In this document: positions 37,701 to 50,416 of the stretch, piece by piece
Layout: each line of letters starts with the position of its first letter
Numbering within the stretch: the stretch's first letter is position 1
From: Phalacrocorax aristotelis
Taxonomy: Eukaryota; Chordata; Aves; Suliformes; Phalacrocoracidae
Length of the DNA: 64,000 bases
Direction: 5' to 3'
Assembly: GCF_949628215.1 (NCBI RefSeq)
Contig: NC_134288.1
Location: 7,943,682-8,007,681, forward strand
Notes under the pieces: generated by a model
Databases searched by the model: none
Told to the model about the DNA's origin: nothing
Seen by the model: only the letters and a program-made list of their open reading frames with translations
Program-made: the position numbers and the translations under genes

Positions 37701-40700
37701 GCATCTAATCCTTTCATGTGGCTGCCCAACAACTGCATTCGATTTTTTCACCCCTTGTGAAGGTTTAAGGGCTGCTCCTGCTGCTGCTCCTTCCCTCCTC
37801 CTTGTTATCCAAAGCAATAGCTGTTCCCTGCCCTGAATAACCTGCAGAAAGCAGGGGTTTGGCTGGCCAGTCACACAGACTGCAAAGTTTCAGATGGAGA
37901 GAGGCTGTGGGGAGAAACCAGGCTGTGGAAGAGTGGAAGATCAGTAACGCATCAAGCCCTTAACATGGCTCTCAGCAAACATTGCTCTACTGTGCTTTAT
38001 AGCCCTCAGGAAAACTGGTGGCAGGTGACTTACCTGACTTCAGGCAGTTTTAAACACCACACTGTGTGCATCAGGTACCAGCACAAGCAAGGGGCTCCTC
38101 GTCGGACCTTCTGGGTGTCCTGAAACAGGACGGTGCATGCTCACGGTAACAAGGCTTGTCGATTAGACTCACATTTTTGTCAATTGCCATGCCCATTGAG
38201 CATTTTTTAAGAGGGGCCCATAAGACAGACAGAGATAACCAGAGAAGCACTCACTGGAATATGCAGTGTGCATATTGCCCAAGTGTTGCAGTGTCTGAAG
38301 TTCTCTTTAAAGCGACAGCCCTAATAATATGTTATTGGATAACGATATATTACTTCCTTTGAAATATATGAAGTATATTGACAATCACAGTTATGAGGAC
38401 AATCTAAGCCCTTAAAAGCTCAAAGAGCACATCGTGATTGCTTTCTGCATCAACTGACCTTATCTTACACCAGTGAGGGAACGTCCCCGTGATGCTGGAG
38501 CTGCGGGATTAGCAGCACTGTCAGATTTGCAGGGTGTACACAAGACTCCCAGAGAGGCAAGTGACACTTCCTGAAGCAGCTTCCTGCCTTTACAGGGTAC
38601 CTCTTCTGGAGATTTTCATATCTCACTATGATCTGGCTGAATTTTAAACAGAAACTTAGCTGAAAAGGGGCTTCTCACTGTGTTTCACAATACCTGGCAC
38701 TCACTGCTCCAACAGTAAGCACAAACGCCCTAAGAAAAACACTAGTTCAGCCATAATTTCCTGTCTTTCTGTTTCTGCTTTTCGAGGTTATGCATACCAT
38801 TACCTAGAGCTTAGCAGTGTTGTGAAAGACACTAACCAAGTGTAATGACTTGGGGAATTCAGCTCACTTTAGAGTTTCCAGAAATTTTTCTCCCCCAAGA
38901 AGTTTTTCCAGCTATTTTATAGGGACCAGAAGGAAAAACAGTTTGCCCAGATAGCAGCAGTGTGAGCTATCTTTGGATTCGCACTGTCAAATGCAGAAGG
39001 CATTTGCTGGGCAACTCTCGAAGCGTGCATGCCACAAGATTTAATCAAGGAAACTCAAGTTCATGTCCTATTTTTCAAGAGGAATATTCCCCAAAAGGGC
39101 TGGGCACACCTCCAGAGAAAACTCACCACTGCTGTGGAGCAAAACTGAGAGGGCAAATGCTTTAAGGTTGGGAACATCCTCACACTGCTCCTGCGCTGCC
39201 TGGTGACCACTGGCCTGCAGAGCTGGGACCACAGCTTGTGCTTGGGCATTTGCAAACCATGAGGCACTGGTGCTGCTTTCAGCACTGTGTGCCTGGCAGC
39301 AGCCCATGCAAAGCCCCTTGGTGGATCTTGTAAGAACTCAAGAAGGTCCCTCATAGTTGTCAAAAATTGTAATAAGTATTCTTACGGTTTTTGTTCTTTT
39401 GTTAGACAGATAACTGCTTTGGAAATGTCTGTTTCACTAGGAGACAGACTGATTTGGGAAGCTCGCTCTGTTCCATAAATGACACTAGGGTTATACCAGC
39501 CTGACTAGAAAAACTATCAACAACCAGGGCAGAGGAGAAGAGACAGATTCGGTTATCTTTGCTCACCTAAACTAGCACTTCTGTAAAAATAACACCATGG
39601 AAGCTGACAGCTATATAGTGAGGAAAAGAACAGCATTAAAAGAATATTCAAACAGCATGAGAATCCCTCTTTTTATAGCAAAAAAACCTGAATGTCAAAG
39701 GTGACGCTGATCAACACCAATAAGGAGCAAAGTATGCTTCTTTATAAAGGGAAAACATCTGCTCTGTTTTGTTTTTTCCTGAACACTGTGAAAATAGTTG
39801 GTTTTGCCTCAGGAGGTAAAAAAGGTTTCACTCTTCTAGTAATGCCTTCATTTTCCTTCTGACCCCTTGGATCATTTAATTGGGCTCCTTTTAAAGCCAG
39901 TATGTAGGTAAACTGCATGCATAATTAGCCAGCTGGGTCCCCTGCCAAGAGTGTGTCATTTAGTATCTGTGAGTGCCAGCAGGGTCAGGCATGACACATG
40001 GTGCAGTTCTGAAAAGCAAACAACCTTAAGGTCCTGTCCATAAAACATGGGACACGTTCAGGGCTCTATCAGGCTCTTTCAGCAGTTTCTCATGCATGAC
40101 CAGAGGTGTGGATTTTATGTGCAACTCATAAAGAAAGCTCTCTAATTTGCACGCACCAAGCTCTAGCAAGTGATGGCCCAGGGTAGCAGAGGAGGTGAAA
40201 AAACTTTGGCAAAGACATTAAACTGCATCTGCATGTAAAGAATACCCTTTTTCCATTTAGTGCAGGCATCAGTTGCCATGTGATAACTTAAGGAGCTAAG
40301 CAGCAAGTTTGAAACATGGTTGGGAATCACTGCTTTGTATCCCAGCAGGACTAGCTCAGCCCCTTTGGGAGGTGAAATTTTAGGAACCTGCTTCTAAGTG
40401 CATTTTAATTTGCATGAAACACTCTGGCAGGGTGCACCCTTTGCTTTCAGTGCAAACGTGGCACTTTGAACAGCCACCAGAGGGTTAATGGTGCCCTGGC
40501 TCTGTGGTCACTGGCACAAAATCCTGGGTGGATTTTGCAGAAGGGTGTGTATAAATGAACTCCAGGCATCTCTGAAGCCACTTTAAAAGCACTTGTAGTA
40601 ACAGAGCTGCATTACTCTGTGTTTCTGCCTTTGCTGGAAGTTATCAGTCACAATAGGGTCTGCAGCAAGGAGACACACTAAGATCTATCCGGAACTGATG

Positions 40701-41654
40701 AAGAGAGAGACTGTTCCCTGACCACAATAGAGTAATCAAATGCATCATTATACCATCACTTCCATCAAGTCACTCTTACCCCAATATCTGCCTCGCCTTC
40801 ATTTAATTTCCTTCCAAAATCCAGATGAGACTCATACATGTGATAAAGTGTTACCTGCCTGCATGCAGTGAGGAGCCATCAGACTTCATCTGCTTCAAGA
40901 GGCTCCTGTTTCCATCAGTTACCTTTGCTCTTTCCCTGAGAGATGTGGCTCTGCTGCCAGAGTTACCCACTCATTCGAGGGTATGATGCCAAAACTGTTG
41001 TTGTTTAAGAAAAAGCTCATTTTGATCAGGAGGGCTCTCACACTTCGTGTGGAAAACAGAACACAGAAATCTCTCATGAAACCAGTGATTAAGAAATATG
41101 CTGACATTCATACCTGAGTTGTGACAGACCTAAAGCCAAGGCCCAGATGTGCATCCCAGCAGTTCTGTACTCATCAAGCACCCACATCGCAGCCCCTCAC
41201 TGCCTCACAACCAGCTCTGTAGAACACACACCAGACACCTGTGCCTTTTCAAAGAGCCACAGGCAAAGGATGAGCAGGGCGTATTTAAAAGATGTTGGTA
41301 TCCCAGGATGCCCACACCACCTCTTACCACTGACATTTCTTTATTGTGGACACTTCACAGGCAACTGCTTTTATTTGTTGAGGTTCAACTTTGAACCTGC
41401 AGTTTCAAAATATAAAGGCTTGCCAGATCTGCAAAATCAAGAACTGTTACTTCCTTGTATTTCTTAGTATTTGAATCTTTCAGAGTCTCACTTCTAAGCC
41501 TTTCTCCACAAGTAGGAAAGCTAGTAGCTCATCTGTGTGCTTGTTTGTATAAGGTACATGGAAATGCTGACAAATTCATTGATTCCAGAAGCTGGAGATT
41601 TAAGAAAAACACCCAGTACTGTGAGGCTCTCAACAGTCATAAGACTTTGATGTT
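31743..41654. other. Gene-poor intergenic DNA, no supported gene
   Basis: No gene is recognised in about 9.9 kb. Minus-strand open frames at 35459-35875 and 35994-36401 (about 135 codons each) match no family I know and lack convincing splice signals. A segment at about 36480-36960 contains a SOX-type CCATTGTT (36690-36697) in AT-rich sequence and has the look of conserved non-coding DNA, but that cannot be shown from a single sequence. Several short A-runs followed by C-rich bases (35079-35090, 37180-37187) are unremarkable. Confidence 0.55.
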
Positions 41655-41800
41655 TTGAGTGATGGAGTTTCCACCACTTCCACTTGAGACTACTCCATAA
41701 CAGGTCCCTGTATACTCATGTTGCTGTTACTCAGCAGTTTTGTATTTTCACTACAAAACCACTCCTTTCATATCATCCTTGACAACCCATACAGAGGGAA
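41655..41800 (-). mobile_element. Possible ancient CR1/L3-like remnant
   Basis: The plus-strand words 'AGTGATGGAGTTTCCACCAC' and TTCCACTTGAGACTACTCCATAAC resemble, with many changes, the antisense of the ORF2 C-terminal region in old CR1/L3-type LINEs: a '...GATGG.G.TTCCACCACCT...' block followed by a '...ACTATTCCA.A...' block. It is far more diverged than the other copies. The edges are uncertain and the call rests on two short matched blocks from memory of the family pattern. Confidence 0.35.
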
Positions 41801-44800
41801 GCCAAAGTATGGAAGTTTCTCAATTCTCCATGACACTTAGGGATATGAGATTAATACATTTATGTGGTCCACTTAAGGTTATCACATGATTGTCTTCAGG
41901 AAATGAAAGAGGCCAGAGCTTTTACACATTTTTAAGCATATACCAAAAATAATTCTTAAAAAGAAAACCTCTCCAATCTTCTTGTTTAACAAAGAAGATA
42001 CTGTTTGGAAGATAGAAAATAAATTAATTTTCTGCTATGACCTCATTAAAATTGGATTTAAGTTCCAACCCAAAAGAATTTTAGAACAACATTAGTCTCT
42101 TGCCCTTAAATCTCTGTCTATTGAAGCTGGTCTATTTATTAATTTCCCTGCCAGAAAGCGTATTTTGACTGGCCTGCAAGCTGAGCAGACAGTCTCTCCC
42201 CAGAAGCTCACATATGAGGGCCATTTCCTTATTCATTTCTTCTCAGCAAAGACGGTGTTTCCAACCATATCATTTTTAATCAAAGCGCTCTTGACTCAGA
42301 CACAATTGTTCACTTTGATGGACAGATGGGGATTTGATCCTGACCCAAGAAAACAGAAAAGCAGAAAGGGCAGCGCCTCTCTTATCTGCAACGAATGAAC
42401 AAGATTAGCCATAACCTGTTTTCTTCTCACCATGCAAGAAATCCAGTGTGTGCTCTCAGCACAGCCGTAGATTCTCATCTTGTAATTTTTAATACAAGAC
42501 ATATACAGCCTGAGGGAACAAATTACTTTTCTGTATTCAACATGCTTCAGTGCCTTCAGAGAACTGTGCTTGAGAAACACAGTTACTTTGCTTGGCAGGA
42601 AAAGCTTTTGAAAACAAAGGAGAGGGCTCTGTGCGATGGAAGTCAAGTTCATCCCAAAAGCAACAAAAAGAAAGCAGTTTGGGAAGCTGGACATGCTTTG
42701 GTGGAGAATTGTCAAGACACAAGTTTACTTCCTAAGTGGCACTGTGCATCAGATTGTTTTTCTGTGCAATCCCAAAGCATGACTGTCTTGAAAACAAACA
42801 AACAAACAAAAAAACCAACACAAAACCACTCCCAAACTCACAAAAACCAGTCTGAAATCCTACCTTTCCCACTGGGAACCTGGAGCTGAGCAGAGAGGAC
42901 AGGGGAGCCCTTCCCTCTCCCCACTTCTGTCTGTCTGCTGTTAAAATCTCAGCTCTTCAGGACAGGCACTATTTTCTCATATGAAAGTGCAGGAAAATGG
43001 GATCTCAAATGCTACTGAAATAAAAACACCAATGCAAGATGAAAAACGTGTGGGTCTATAAATAAGACGGAGTGGGCTCACTGTCTGATACCCTTCTGCA
43101 GCTGTGCCAACTGCGTGTGCACTAAACCATAACAGTGTAGACCTCCCCACTCAGAATAGTGATATTAATTTAAGAATCATGAGATTTCAAAAGTTACAAG
43201 GTTTGAGAGGTTTTACTTGTTTCATTTAGCGTGAGGGCGTTTTGAGCCTGTGAAAGCAATGAAAACTAGAGATTTACTCTATCACAAAAAATAAAAAACA
43301 AGAAAGAAAGACAGACAAGAGATTTTTGTGTAATTGCCTGTCTTCAGAAACTAAAAACCCACAAACAGTAAATTTATTTTTACTGAGCTAGGAAATGGGG
43401 GTCTTTTTTCATTGAGTATTTGACAAATCACATCAAATGTTCCATTTGAATTTCCTTTTCCCCATGCTTTGCTACATGAAGATTTCTATAGGACTGCAAA
43501 TGCCAAATACAGAAAATGTTTCTATTTCTCTGACTGCAGTACTTCACACTAACCAACCTATCGTACTTCTACCTCTTTTTGCATAAGTATTCTTCATACA
43601 AACCATTTTCAAGAAAAATCCAATTACAAACGCTGCTTTTTAAATTTTTTTTCCAGAAATGTTTTCAAATATGATAGAATTCTATTTCCATTTATATGGT
43701 TCAAATGAAAATATGAAAATACTGCTGCTCCATACTGCACCCGTTGAGAACCTTGTTTCAGGTTTTGGCAACTGAATATTTTTGTTTTCCACCTCTGCTG
43801 GCAGAGCAGGAGGGTTTCCAATTTCTTAACTTTCCCCTTCTCTACAAAAAAAAGTAGAGTTTGTAAGGAGCATGAAAAGAGAAAGAAAAATGTAAAAAAA
43901 AAAAGCTATTGCTTTGCCTAGGGCATGTAAAGTCCAATATTCAAGTCCAAACTACAGTCCTATTTTCTCTTAAAAAATGTAAGCTAGTTCTATATGCCTC
44001 TCTTCCTAAACAGTTGCGCAGGTTTGGGAGCAATGCTGGCTGTATTTTCCAGTTTACAAGTAATAAAGTGTAACTTCCAGGAAGGAAACACGGGATAAAG
44101 TACCCGGTCATCTTTCCATACAATGGCTGGTATATTCATTTGCAGATCTAAGTATGCAAAAATATACACAGACGTTAAATGTAATTTCAGTGAACATACA
44201 ATTGCATGGGTAGTGATGATAATTTTGTTTGTTAGTTTGTGGGCGTACCTCTCTAAGTGCAATGTTTCTCAGTCTGTTCTGAAAATCTGAATTCACATAC
44301 AGACAAATTCTATCGAGTATCTTCCTTACTAATAACTGTCATAACAACAAAGAAAAAGCATATGCAAAAGTTTACGTATATGGTGGCTATTAACATAACT
44401 CAAAAAAAATCTTGCAAGAATAGTATATATGTTCCCTGCAGTGAATTTGATTTTGTCTGGTCTGTAACTAAATTCCCTTGATACTCCAGTTTTACGACGG
44501 TGTGATGTAGTGGTAAATCAGGGCCATACTGATGATTTAAATCAGAATAACCAGCATGCTTTTCATTTCAGAAGCCAAAAAAAAAAAAGTTTGCAAGAGA
44601 AAGTTTGCCAGTTTCAGCACTTTTTGGCCGCCAAGAACATTAGCTGAAAATCAATGGTTTGTCCAAAACCTAATGTGAGTAGGAATCATAGTGCAGCTGT
44701 TCAGAATCTATACTGCTTCCTAGGCAAAGTTTCTAAGCACTTTCAGTCCTTTAGAATAATAAAAATGATTAATGGTCTTGAACACTGTGAACCAAGTGTT

Positions 44801-45634
44801 TTGAAGTGTAACCTGCTACTTGTAATGCACTCAATATTTCTGATCTGTATTATACTGGCATACAGGGCCTCTAGAAGTTAATGTTAAAACGGACAACATT
44901 TGAAATGAATGAAGAGACACTCATGAAGTCTGACGGCAAAATCATTTTCTCCCAAACCAAGGCATTATTTTCCATAAGTTCATAAAGGCAAAAACAAAGT
45001 GACTGTAAATATATATAAATAATTTTCTATAAACACATATTCTAAGAGACCAATGTGGATACCACACAATATTTTATCAGCAAAATGATCCATTCATTCA
45101 GTGCAAGAGTTTGCTATAAAGGTAACTCAACCTGTTTTGGAGAAACATAAAAGTGTTGGGTCTTCTCAGAGGCTGTGCACAGCAGAGAGAGGCTTAAACA
45201 TTTAATGAAACAACTTCCACCTGGGCCTTCTGTATTCCTGCCCCTCTCGGGTGCAGCCCCAGCCATAAGCACAACCCTTGGAGACAGTTTGATCTATGTC
45301 AAGAGTCGGTAGATTTACCTGAATAATAAAATCCAGTGAGGCACAGTAAAATGCAGGTGACCAGCAGACACCAGGTACCTGCACTGTACAGTCACATGGG
45401 TCATCGTGGGGCACTTCTTTGGTCTGCACCAAGCTTGTCTTCAGCTGCCGCACACCTGATCCCCAGGTCTGCTTACACCGAGGCTGCTGTTGCACAACCA
45501 CCTTGTTCCAAAAACTTGGACTCAAGCCTAAGCTGTTAGTTGGCTCCTCATTTACTCTGACTTGTTTGCTCATGCCCTGTACCAAACTCAAGCAAACAAC
45601 CTGATGAATTTGGACCTCACCAATTTCCAGATAT
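41801..45634. other. Intergenic DNA with simple repeats
   Basis: No gene is supported. The 164-codon frame at 42395-42889 has no recognisable domain and ends in simple-repeat translation (NKQTKKPTQN). Simple sequences are an AAAC-type microsatellite at 42791-42814, an AAAG/ACAG patch near 43290-43320, and A-runs at 43896-43905 and 44577-44588. A block at 43155-43260 may be an ancient repeat (see findings). Confidence 0.55.
42791..42814. repeat. (AAAC)n microsatellite
   Basis: About five AAAC units run into a short A-run. This is ordinary simple sequence with no other significance visible. Confidence 0.9.
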
Positions 45635-46035
45635 TGTCAGGGCCCTGAGTGTACCAAGAGGCCTTAATTGCCCCAACCAGCCTCACCTGGGACCACCCCC
45701 CACAGCCCCTGCCCATGGCCCAGAAGCTCTATGTAATCTCAGCCCCAGGGTACCTAGTCTCTGCCTGGGCTGGAGGTGTTTGTGTCTCTAGCTGTGATGC
45801 TTGGGGGGACCTTGGCTCTGTGCTATAGGTGGCTCATCACTGGGCTTCTCTTTGGCCCCTTCTGCTTTTGTATCTGACAGGGCTCCCTGGGTGGACCCTG
45901 GATCTTGTTCATCGCTCCTTGTGTCTGAGGCTCTCAATGGGCCCTTTTCCCAGCATCCATCACTGCCTGTGCTGGGGTCACATTTGGTTCCTGGGTCATT
46001 TTCCCTTAGGCATCCATTGGCATTTGTTGCTCCAT
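45635..46035 (+). mobile_element. LTR-like repeat, possible solo LTR
   Basis: This block of about 400 bases is GC-richer than its flanks and has LTR-like organisation. It begins TGTCAGGGCC, contains a C-rich block followed by a weak TATA-like region (CTCTATGTAATCTCAGCCCC, 45728-45747), and may end in CA at 46035 (GTTGCTCCA). The phrase order resembles LTRs I have seen in avian endogenous retroviruses. I see no matching target-site duplication next to the proposed ends, no primer-binding site and no internal viral genes. If it is an LTR it is a solo, decayed one, and the ends are approximate. It encodes nothing. Confidence 0.42.
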
Positions 46036-49000
46036 GAAAACATTAAGTGAAAAATTGTTGGAGGTGGAAAAATAGCAACAAAATGCAGTGAAGCAGGAGG
46101 ACACTTGACCACTAGATTGGATCTCCTCTGTTCCTTCAGCATCCCTGCTGCCTGCACTTCCCTGACTGCTTGTTGGGTGTAACAGAAGCTCAGGAGAGCC
46201 TTACAGGGAACTTACATTAACGTTTATAGAGAGGTAATGTGCTAAGTTCTTTTATGAAACTTTTTACTCTAAATTTATGGGCCTTATATGCAATATTATT
46301 TTGGGGACAGCATATTGTATTCATTAGATATTTCAAATGGTATAAACAAGTCAGAAGTACTCAAATTGCTGCAAGCCAGACGGAGATCTTATCATACTAC
46401 CTCCCACAATTTAGAAAAACTTCTTTTTGAAAGCCCCAAGTTATTCTGCTTATAGCATAGCAGATGAGTGACTCTCCTAGGTCAATGCTGAATGGTGCCA
46501 TGTAGAGCAGATATTTGCCTGTCCCCCCCTCTGCTAAGAACAGACACGAAGCGCAGCCTCCCGCCTGAGCACTCGCTGCGCTAGTATACAGTAGTGGAAG
46601 GTGCCTGTAGGCTGAAACAAAAACAAAGTAAATATTAGACCATGTAAAGTCACATTTTTGGAGCATAAGGGAACATTTTATTCTAATTATCTTCTTGAGC
46701 ACAGAAAGAAAAGGAAACATTTTACCAGGGTCAGTTTTTAAAAGAATTATCCTAGGTAAATTGATCTGCAGAGAATTGCTCCCCAAACTATAAATCACAT
46801 TGATTTACTTGCTTTCTACATCTAAAGGGTGATCAATGAGTTATCAGAAGGGTGCACGGAACTCTCGATCTCACAGATTGAGGATGTGGATGCCTGTTAT
46901 ATGGATTAGTAAGATGCAAATGATCTCTCTGTTGTAATAAACAGAAAGGGAATTATTGTGTTTCTTCTTAATAAAAAAAATGAGAATAGACTATTTGTGA
47001 TTTCCTAGCACTACCTGACTAGATCTGAGTTTCTTACATTTCACTGTATTTGTACAGCAGTTCGGAAAAAACACTTATTCTTTTAACTTGGGGTGGATCT
47101 TTACAGCTTGTAATCACATGCATTCATTAAATGTAGTATAAGTTGCCCTCTGGAAGCCTATCTCCTTTGGTACTTTCCAGTTCTTCAACCTACAACGTTC
47201 TGCCCTCTCATCAGTTTGTAAAACAAATTTAAAAGTCCAATGAATACTAATGATAGGAAAATAGCAAAATGCTTTTATGCACCTATTGTATTCTCAGTTT
47301 GATTTAAAATATTTATCAGCCATGTTTTGGAGCAATTTTTAAAATATTGCATTAAATTTTCTAATTAAAGTTTTGAGGCAGCCAGATTGACTTATCTGAA
47401 CAGAGCAATTAGTTTGGCAGAATTGACTCATGGTCATTCTACCTGACAGCATTCCCTTTTGTGAGAATGTAACTCTTACTGTGAAAATGTTGTACTAAGC
47501 AAACCTTAGTTCCGCTCGTAAATCAGTTTGATGAAAGGTTTGAAAGCCTGTTTCTACGGTGTAGTTAAATTACATTGAAAGTACAACTGAATTTGTCCCT
47601 AAATTTTCCATCAAGTATAATGTGACTTAAAGTTGGCTAAAGATAGAGTACAGTTTAGAAAGCCAGATGAGATTTCTTGAATGAAAGTAGATAGAATTCA
47701 GGTAAACATTCTCCAAGTTTAAAATAACACAGGGAAGCATTTGTCTTTGATTATCAATTTTAGTGTACGTAATAATGAGACTTCATTCCCATGAGGACAA
47801 GCACACTAGAAGAAGTTCCAGAGGGCTTGCATTCAGATTCCTAAAATCAAACTCCTTGCAGTTAAAATCCAATGTAAGGTTGGAGGAAGGATGGCTTTTG
47901 ATTCACATGTGAATGAACTTTTGAAATACTTTCCAATTCTACAAGAGAAATTAAATGGAAGATTTCTGGAAGACTAGTCAGCCACTCTGTACCAGCAGTG
48001 CTGCTGAGCTGCTGTCGCAGCAACAGCTGAGGGACTTCGATGCTCTTGCATCAAAAGCTAACCAGTGCCTAACCTGGAGCCCACCCAAAATTCAGCTTTT
48101 TTTGGCTTGCTGTAACATCACCTACCTGGAGGCAGATGCAACATTATATGGGTCAGAAGCAACTTCAGTGACGTCCCTGAATTACATTTTGCCTCATGCA
48201 CACTGCTGTAGTCATGAAGAAACAGAGCCAAAAGTTCTAATTTATGAGTAGGTTTGCCAGTCTATGGAATTCATAAGTATTCCCTGAGGAGGAAGCCGAT
48301 AGCTACAAAACACTTCACCTGAAGTGTAAAAAGAGGAAAAGAAAAAAAGAAAGCTAACCACCCATGAGAAAACAACTGCACAAATGCACAAATACTTTCC
48401 ATTTTCCTTCGCAGCCACATAAATGGACCATGTGTCTTCCTTTTGGACCTCAAATACATCCTATTTTCAAAGGGAATGTTCTTTTATTAAAAATTAATAC
48501 CAGTTTTCTTAATCTGACTTATAATGCACTTATTGATTAGAATTGAAAATTGGCCATTTCCCAGCTCTGCTGTAGTGTAAAACCCCCCGAGTTGTGCACC
48601 TCCTCTCCGAATGGATTGGTATCCAAATTCTTCCTAACCATTTTTTAATTACTGGTAATTGAAATAATAAATCTTAACTTTAAAATGTTGCCTAGCTCTG
48701 TCTTGGGTCAGGTCTTCATATCTCTCCTGCAGACCATCATTCCTTCCACCAGCAGAGCCATGGCCATTCCCCATATTCAGAACAGGGTTCGTAGCTGCAG
48801 GTACCGAAGTGAGGCAGAGGGAAGAGTACATCTGCGTATAGTGCTCCATCCCAGGCTAAGACGGCAGCACAACACAAGAATTTTGTTCTCCTGTTATGTT
48901 ATTAAAAGAGCTCTTAAAAAAACTCATGGGAAAAAAAACATCAAAACTTATTTTCCATTTTAATAGCTTTCCATGCAAACAAATTGTTATGCGGTTGTGG

Positions 49001-49243
49001 TTCACAGGTGAAATTGGTTTTATTCCTGTTGTTAGAGAAGGCTGTGTGCAGTAAAGAGTAGCAGCATCTCACCCTGAAACAAACCATAAATTTTTTGTCA
49101 ATGGATGTATTATTTGTGAAATTTCATTGTCTTCATAGTACAAATAATTTTTCTGCTAAAGCACGAGGAAACAGGACGGATGGAGTAGAGGGAACTTTTG
49201 TTTCTACAGGAGAAATTCCAAGCAAAATAGTGGAAGGGTATTT

Positions 49244-49280
49244 AAAAAAAAAAAAAGAAAAAGAAAAAAGAAGTAAAAAA
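49244..49280. repeat. A-rich low-complexity tract
   Basis: A run of 13 A bases is followed by AAAAG-type units. No CR1-like or other retroelement sequence is attached, so I treat it as simple sequence and not as an element's poly-A tail. Confidence 0.85.
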
Positions 49281-50386
49281 TTCTGGTTTTTTTCATTGCA
49301 AGCCAGTAGTGGAAATTGATTAATGAACCCCGTCTGTAGCCAGTACAAAGGGCCAAATCTTCAGTTAATATAAAATAGCAAGCTTCTACTTTTAAAAACC
49401 AGGAAGAGGAAGGGGACATAAAACTAAAAAACAAACAGGCATATTTGATCATTTAGTGGTGAAAAGATCAGGCACTCCTCAGTTGCAGGGTTTTATTTTT
49501 GTGCATTGTGTCAATGATTGGAAACCATATGTTTTAAGACCAGCTTCAATAGTATCAGTAGCTACAGTCCTCCTCTCGGATTACTTTTTACTGCCTGCCT
49601 AATTTTGAGCTTTAATAGCTAACATGCACTTTGTTTATCAGTTACAAATGTTCTGAATTTTGATGAAGCAGGCTAAACAACGCATATTGGTTTATCATCA
49701 GTATGAAAGACCCAACTACCGATGTTTAGTATCGCAGCCTGCAACTTTGCAAACAAGTATTTCTTAGAAATAAGAAGAATAATCTTGGAATTGATGGCTC
49801 TGAGTCTGAATGCTGAACGTGAGGTGTTAGCACTGGGATCCTGACACAGCTCCTGTCATCCCAGAGGAATCCATCCTACGAGGTGCTGAGCCTTTTGGCA
49901 TCAAAAGTGGAACCAAGTATAGCACCGTTAAGTCCCCTCGGATGGCACTCCTGATAAATAACTAGTCCTGTAATAAGTGCTTTATTGCACTGAGGTCAGT
50001 CTGGTGGTATTAAAATTAAACATATGTTTAAAGAGTTTCCAGAATCAGACCCTCAGCACCTTGCAGGATTGAGCACTAAAACTTGAAATAGCTCTTTTTT
50101 AAGTAATTCTGTTCAGCTGTACAAAAAAGAAATTCAAAATAGTCTCTAGCTTGTGTTATTTATCCTCTAATTACTTGAGGACAGAGTACCTCTCCTCTGT
50201 TTTTAAAGCACTGCATAAATTAATGATGTTCTAACAATAACAGCAGCAGCAATTCTGGCATTTACCAGAAAGGAAGCAACCATTAGGCTTGAGAATGAAA
50301 TTTCACTGCAGTCCACAAAATAATGTGTTAGGAAATATTATGGCTGCCAACTTTCGCAATTTTGTTGAAAGTCGTCTAAAATGTGA

Positions 50387-50416
50387 GGGTTGGGGTGTTT
50401 TGGGTTTGGGTTGGGG
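50387..50416 (+). repeat. G-rich telomere-like tract
   Basis: There are five G-runs of three or four bases (50387, 50392, 50402, 50408, 50413) separated by T-rich loops of two to six bases, followed by an 11-base T-run. The spacing satisfies the usual G-quadruplex pattern. The units (GGGTTT, GGGGTT) are like degenerate telomere repeats, but there is no run of the vertebrate TTAGGG unit. Confidence 0.75.

Noticed and set aside
42395..42889. 164-codon plus-strand frame
   Set aside because: It has no domain, its tail is translated AAAC repeat, and its length is compatible with chance.
50387..50416. True interstitial telomere array
   Set aside because: No TTAGGG units occur in series. The G-runs are irregular, so only a telomere-like or quadruplex description is justified.
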